The position numbers and the translations under genes are program-made. A model generated the notes under the pieces. The model was given only the letters and a program-made list of their open reading frames with translations, made no database searches and was not told the DNA's origin. This document shows, one piece after another, positions 6,906 to 9,334 of a stretch of 9,334 nt of DNA (position 1 is its first letter; each line of letters starts with the position of its first letter). The DNA is from an uncultured Eubacteriales bacterium (lineage in GTDB: Bacteria; Bacillota; Clostridia; Oscillospirales; Ruminococcaceae). The DNA lies in the NCBI GenBank assembly GCA_959605275.1, contig CAUHFD010000104.1, positions 1-9,334 of the forward strand, read 5' to 3'.

Positions 6906-6907
6906 CC

Positions 6908-6957
6908 AATTCAAAAACAACGACTGCCAAATACTTTGCTATCGTTGTTTTTGAATT
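6908..6957. repeat. Inverted repeat 4 of the hairpin array
   Basis: AATTCAAAAACAACGA (6908-6923) and its complement (6942-6957) form a perfect 16-bp stem with an 18-nt loop. The A-tract and T-tract inside the arms would suit a terminator on either strand. Confidence 0.75.
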
Positions 6958-6980
6958 ATTCTGTGCGTTAGATTATGAGT

Positions 6981-7019
6981 CAAACACCCCGAACAGTTTA
7001 TTGCTGTTCGGGGTGTTTG
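6981..7019. terminator. Bidirectional terminator-like hairpin abutting repeat D
   Basis: CAAACACCCCGAACAG (6981-6996) pairs perfectly with 7004-7019 around a 7-nt loop. The GC-rich core flanked by A and T tracts is typical of an intrinsic terminator. It lies 1 nt from the left end of repeat D. Confidence 0.75.
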
Positions 7020-7020
7020 C

Positions 7021-7202
7021 TTGTCGATAAAGTCGACAACGCTCTGGGAGAGGGGGCTTTCCCCTCTCCTAGAGCGCACCTCACAACCCGGGTCGCAACG
7101 CGGGTTGTCGATGGTCGTTCGTCTTGACAAGCAAGACGCGATGCACATGTCATCGGTTTCTCCATTAAAAAAGGCTACAACTTATCGTTTTTCGACAGAC
7201 TG
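7021..7202 (+). repeat. Structured repeat, variant D (shared ends, different interior)
   Basis: The left end (GTCGACAACGCTCT) and the right end (AAAAAAGGCTACAACTTATC then TTTTTCGACAGACTG) match copies B and C, but the interior is different. Nearly the whole element is hairpins: TTGTCGA/TCGACAA (7021-7039), a 16-bp stem (7040-7055 with 7061-7076), ACAACCCG/CGGGTTGT (7083-7108), CGTCTTG/CAAGACG (7120-7138) and CGATG, loop CACATGT, CATCG (7139-7155). The loop is identical to that in A, B and C on a different stem. It overlaps the 3' end of the small minus-strand gene. Confidence 0.8.
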
Positions 7203-7331
7203 ACCTTCATAAGCGATCAATACAATATTCTGATTCATTTTACCGGTCAAATCGTTTTCCAACTCGATAATTTTTTTCAGACATTCCGCTGACATGTTTG
7301 CCACTGTATATTTTTCTTCCACTATCATCAT
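7182..7331 (-). CDS. Small protein of unknown function, C-terminus encoded by repeat D
   Basis: The minus strand encodes at most 49 aa: acidic/basic and mostly helical, with the core SAECLKKIIELENDL and then NIVLIAYE. Possible starts are two adjacent ATGs (7331, 7328) and a GTG at 7322. The ribosome site GGAAAGGA overlaps or abuts the ATGs and is best spaced for the GTG, which gives 46 aa. The last residues (about SVEKR and the stop) are translated from the right end of repeat D, so the original C-terminus was probably replaced or extended there. It resembles short clostridial proteins ending in a VLIAYE-type strand, by recall only. It is divergent from the lipoprotein gene, and the shared palindromic promoter region lies between them. 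Confidence 0.6.
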   Translation of the reverse strand: MMIVEEKYTVANMSAECLKKIIELENDLTGKMNQNIVLIAYEGQSVEKR

Positions 7332-7403
7332 TCCTTTCCACTATTAGTATCAACGGGATTTCTCTGCAATATTCGCTTTCCATGAAAGAAGTTTATTCCT
7401 TAC

Positions 7404-7465
7404 TTGACAAGTGCAGACTATTGTGATAGTATATTTATATACTACTGCAATAGTCTGCACTTGTC
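7404..7465. promoter_or_regulatory. Promoter embedded in a 60-bp palindrome (probable operator)
   Basis: On the plus strand TTGACA (7404-7409), a 17-nt spacer and TAGTAT (7427-7432) form a promoter for the lipoprotein/membrane pair. The region 7406-7465 is a palindrome: 18-bp arms (7406-7423, 7448-7465) are perfect complements, and the centre contains TAGTATAT/ATATACTA. The minus strand gives a weaker mirror promoter (AGGACA, 17 nt, TAGTAT) pointing at the small gene. A dimeric repressor covering both promoters would explain this. The regulator is not encoded in the window. Confidence 0.7.
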
Positions 7466-7576
7466 CTTTCCATATATGGTATGAAACTTTTACATTCAGC
7501 CAATGAAAAAATAGTTTCGAATTCATATAAATAACGGACATCTGCCAAGGAAGCTAGTGAAGGGAGTGTGAACGAT

Positions 7577-7966
7577 ATGAAAAAATCATGTTTAACCGTC
7601 CTGTCGGCAATCCTGCTTTGTCTTAGCTCCTGCTCAAAAAACAGCACAAATTCCGACAAAGAAATAGCGGTTTATTACGGAGTTTCCAACTATGCGATGT
7701 TTGAGGCAGAACAACAAGACATCGACTTCATTTTAAATCAATATCGGTCTCTGACGTTCACCCAAACCAATCAATCATTTTCATTGTTCACTGCATTTTA
7801 TGTCGTGATCAATCAAGAAGAAGAGATACTTGCCCGTTTCTTTGTAGATGAAAACAACATTTTCTGGATAAATGACAGCTATTATCAAATACAAGCCGGC
7901 ACTTTTGACTATCAGTTTTTAAAAAATCTATATGAAAACAGCTATCAGCAAGTAATGAAAGGATGA
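7577..7966 (+). CDS. Small lipoprotein of unknown function
   Basis: This 129-aa protein has a short lipoprotein signal ending in LSSC (Cys19), then a mixed alpha/beta domain with a helix around DIDFILNQYRSLTF and strands around FYVVINQEEEILARFFV and IFWINDSYYQI. It resembles small extracytoplasmic domains often found in clostridial lipoproteins, but I cannot name the family. ATG 7577 is chosen: AGGGAG lies about 10 nt upstream, and the alternative GTG at 7568 is directly against that site. The stop codon is 6 nt before the next start, so it is tightly coupled to the membrane protein and probably works with it. Confidence 0.85.
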   Translation: MKKSCLTVLSAILLCLSSCSKNSTNSDKEIAVYYGVSNYAMFEAEQQDIDFILNQYRSLTFTQTNQSFSLFTAFYVVINQEEEILARFFVDENNIFWINDSYYQIQAGTFDYQFLKNLYENSYQQVMKG

Positions 7967-7972
7967 GTTAAG

Positions 7973-8926
7973 ATGAACACTTACAAAAAATACTGTCTGC
8001 TTACACTGGTTACCACGGTACTGATTTCATTTTACCCGTTATACATGGGAGTTCGGGTAATCTATGATTATCTTCGTTTCGGAGCGGTAGATGCTGCAAA
8101 TTATCCAAAATATGTGATCCCTTACACCCCGATTTGCATTGCACTGATTATCGCCGCGGCTCTTCTGCCGTTCATCCTAAAACGGTGCAGAAAATACAGC
8201 ACTCTTTTGCTGTCTGGAACGGCTATCGTCTGTTTTTTTATCTTAGAATTGCTTTTTGAGAATATGGTTGTTGTCAACGGGCAGGGAACCGTCACATTTC
8301 AGGATTGGCAGATGTATTCCTGCATAGCAACCCCAGAGGCGATACAAGCTGGCGGCGATATTCTGGCTGGTGAATACAGCCCCGCTTTTAAATTTCATTT
8401 CTACCTGATTTCGGTTGTTTTAATTCTTGCCATACTCAACTGCATGGTAGGATTCGCCGTTATGCTCAAGCAAAAGGACAATACCCGAAAAGCGCCGCTG
8501 ATGATTCAGGGCATTGCTGCCGCCATTTTTACCGGACTGTGTATTTTTGCCTGCTTCACCGCCTTCTTCCGCACCGGAACGATTATTGTGTCGGCTGTTT
8601 CCGCCTTTTTGATGAGTCTCTTTTTCATCCTATTTGGTATGACTGTCGGCATCTATATCGGCTCATTCTTTTATCGCAGGAAAAGACTCCTTTCTGTCGT
8701 ACTGCCCTCTGTTATCGCTTCTGTTACCACCTTACTGATGTATATCGGAGAATTGATATTACTGGGCGGAAAGCTCTATGGAATGGGCAGAGGAGTCTTG
8801 TTTTCTCCGCTTTCTCCCCTTCCGTTCGCTATGATTGATTTACTGGTTATTCTTCTGTCGGGCATTTTTGTCTGTGCAATCATGCTCTTGATAAACCATT
8901 TTGCCAAACAAAAACCCCAGTCATAA
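7973..8926 (+). CDS. Eight-helix integral membrane protein of unknown function
   Basis: This 317-aa protein has predicted helices near residues 8-30, 48-69, 77-96, 142-165, 177-199, 203-233, 239-266 and 284-309. Basic clusters (KRCRK at 70-74, KQKDNTRK at 166-173, YRRKR at 234-238 and the tail) all fall on the same side, giving both termini inside. The largest outside loop (97-141) contains two polar/acidic stretches. No ATPase, protease or transporter motif is seen. AAAGGATGAG overlaps the end of the lipoprotein gene and serves as ribosome site, indicating translational coupling. The last codons and the TAA abut repeat copy C, so the natural C-terminus may have been altered by that element. 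Confidence 0.85.
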   Translation: MNTYKKYCLLTLVTTVLISFYPLYMGVRVIYDYLRFGAVDAANYPKYVIPYTPICIALIIAAALLPFILKRCRKYSTLLLSGTAIVCFFILELLFENMVVVNGQGTVTFQDWQMYSCIATPEAIQAGGDILAGEYSPAFKFHFYLISVVLILAILNCMVGFAVMLKQKDNTRKAPLMIQGIAAAIFTGLCIFACFTAFFRTGTIIVSAVSAFLMSLFFILFGMTVGIYIGSFFYRRKRLLSVVLPSVIASVTTLLMYIGELILLGGKLYGMGRGVLFSPLSPLPFAMIDLLVILLSGIFVCAIMLLINHFAKQKPQS

Positions 8927-9144
8927 GTCGACAACGCTCTCGAAGGACAAACGCAATCGCTGCGGTAAAACCTTGCTCTGCGTTTTTCCCCCGATTCCCC
9001 CTTTTCGAAGAAAACCAGCTCCGCAAACGGCTTTGCCGTTGCTTACCGCTGGTTTTCTTTCAAAGAGTCACTGCGGCGGCACATGTCCGCCTACGTGACA
9101 TGATTTAAAAAAGGGCTACAATTTATCCTTTTTCGACAGACCGC
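8927..9144 (+). repeat. Structured interspersed repeat, copy C (full length)
   Basis: It runs from GTCGACAACGCTCT, directly after the stop codon, to TTTTTCGACAGACCG. Internal pairings are AAACGCA/TGCGTTT (8949-8955, 9079-side counterpart at 8979-8985), AAAACCAGC/GCTGGTTTT (9011-9019, 9048-9056) enclosing CGGCTTTGCCG, and GGCGG, CACATGT, CCGCC (9075-9091) within GTCAC/GTGAC (9067-9071, 9095-9099). It is in the same orientation as copy A and opposite to copy B. Confidence 0.87.
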
Positions 9145-9182
9145 ACTGTCAATTCAAACAAATTTGAATTGACAGTTTTTTT
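9145..9182 (+). terminator. Intrinsic terminator abutting repeat C
   Basis: ACTGTCAATTCAAA (9145-9158) pairs perfectly with 9163-9176, followed by a T-run to 9182. It probably ends the lipoprotein/membrane transcript after passing through repeat C. Confidence 0.85.
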
Positions 9183-9213
9183 ATACGGAAAACAGAATGA
9201 TCGTTTCCTTTTA

Positions 9214-9242
9214 TGGACTTTAAACGCAACCTGTGTTATAAT
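9214..9242 (+). promoter_or_regulatory. Extended -10 promoter near the window end
   Basis: TGGACT (9214-9219), a 17-nt spacer and a perfect TATAAT (9237-9242) preceded by TG in the extended -10 position. It reads out of the window to the right. A hairpin (CTCAAAAGC at 9246-9254, GCTTTTGAG at 9262-9270) covers the expected transcription start. Confidence 0.65.
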
Positions 9243-9334
9243 AACCTCAAAAGCACGTTGCGCTTTTGAGAACATTGTTACATTGCTCGCTTCGCTGTGC
9301 AAGTGGTTTATGTTATAATAACCTCAAAAGCACG
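9234..9334 (+). repeat. 77-bp tandem repeat carrying a promoter element (second unit cut by window edge)
   Basis: The 24 bases at 9234-9257 recur exactly at 9311-9334, a period of 77 bp. Each copy begins with TGTTATAAT, an extended -10, and continues into the left arm of the CTCAAAAGC hairpin. Only the first unit is complete. The second unit has no good -35. Confidence 0.75.

Noticed and set aside
6768..7155. CRISPR array
   Set aside because: The hairpins have unrelated sequences and unequal lengths, with no constant direct repeat or regular spacers.

Overview
This window looks like chromosomal DNA of a low-to-moderate-GC Gram-positive bacterium, most likely a Clostridia member of the Ruminococcaceae/Oscillospiraceae type. 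The reasons are AAAGGA-type ribosome sites, diaminopimelate (lysine and peptidoglycan) biosynthesis, lipoproteins with Ser-rich spacers, a LiaF-like envelope protein and many U-tailed hairpins. The exact taxon is an inference.

Layout. Bases 1-187 are the right part of a structured repeat (copy A), directly followed by a terminator. dapB (368-1123) has its own promoter and a leader hairpin. It ends at a small hairpin and repeat copy B (1157-1380), which lies in the opposite orientation to A. A co-directional run of six genes follows: a polytopic membrane protein (1467-2066), a CapA/PgsA-like lipoprotein (2134-3369), a stand-alone tandem ACT-domain protein (3499-3969), a small soluble protein (3987-4325), a LiaF-like membrane protein (4413-5177) and a secreted transglutaminase-like lipoprotein (5270-6769). 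The run ends at a 22-bp hairpin that begins inside the last stop codon. Between 3369 and 3499 is a 36-bp direct duplication that encloses three small hairpins.

Bases 6768-7202 hold about ten successive inverted repeats: five unrelated hairpins, then repeat variant D (7021-7202). D shares its ends and one hairpin loop with A, B and C, but its interior is different. A small minus-strand gene (7182-7331) has its last codons inside D. A near-perfect 60-bp palindrome (7406-7465) overlaps a TTGACA promoter and separates the small gene from a plus-strand pair: an unknown lipoprotein (7577-7966) and an eight-helix membrane protein (7973-8926). Copy C (8927-9144) starts at the stop codon of that pair and is followed at once by a terminator. 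The window ends in the start of a 77-bp tandem repeat; each visible unit start carries an extended -10 promoter and at least part of a hairpin.

Function. Most genes concern the cell envelope: dapB, the CapA-like protein, the LiaF-like protein, the secreted transglutaminase-like protein and the lipoprotein/membrane pair. The most unusual signal is the repeat family. All four copies keep the same 7-nt loop (CACATGT), but the stem under it is GGCGG/CCGCC in three copies and CGATG/CATCG in the fourth. This suggests that the folded form of the element matters. The copies also sit repeatedly against terminator hairpins at the 3' ends of genes.
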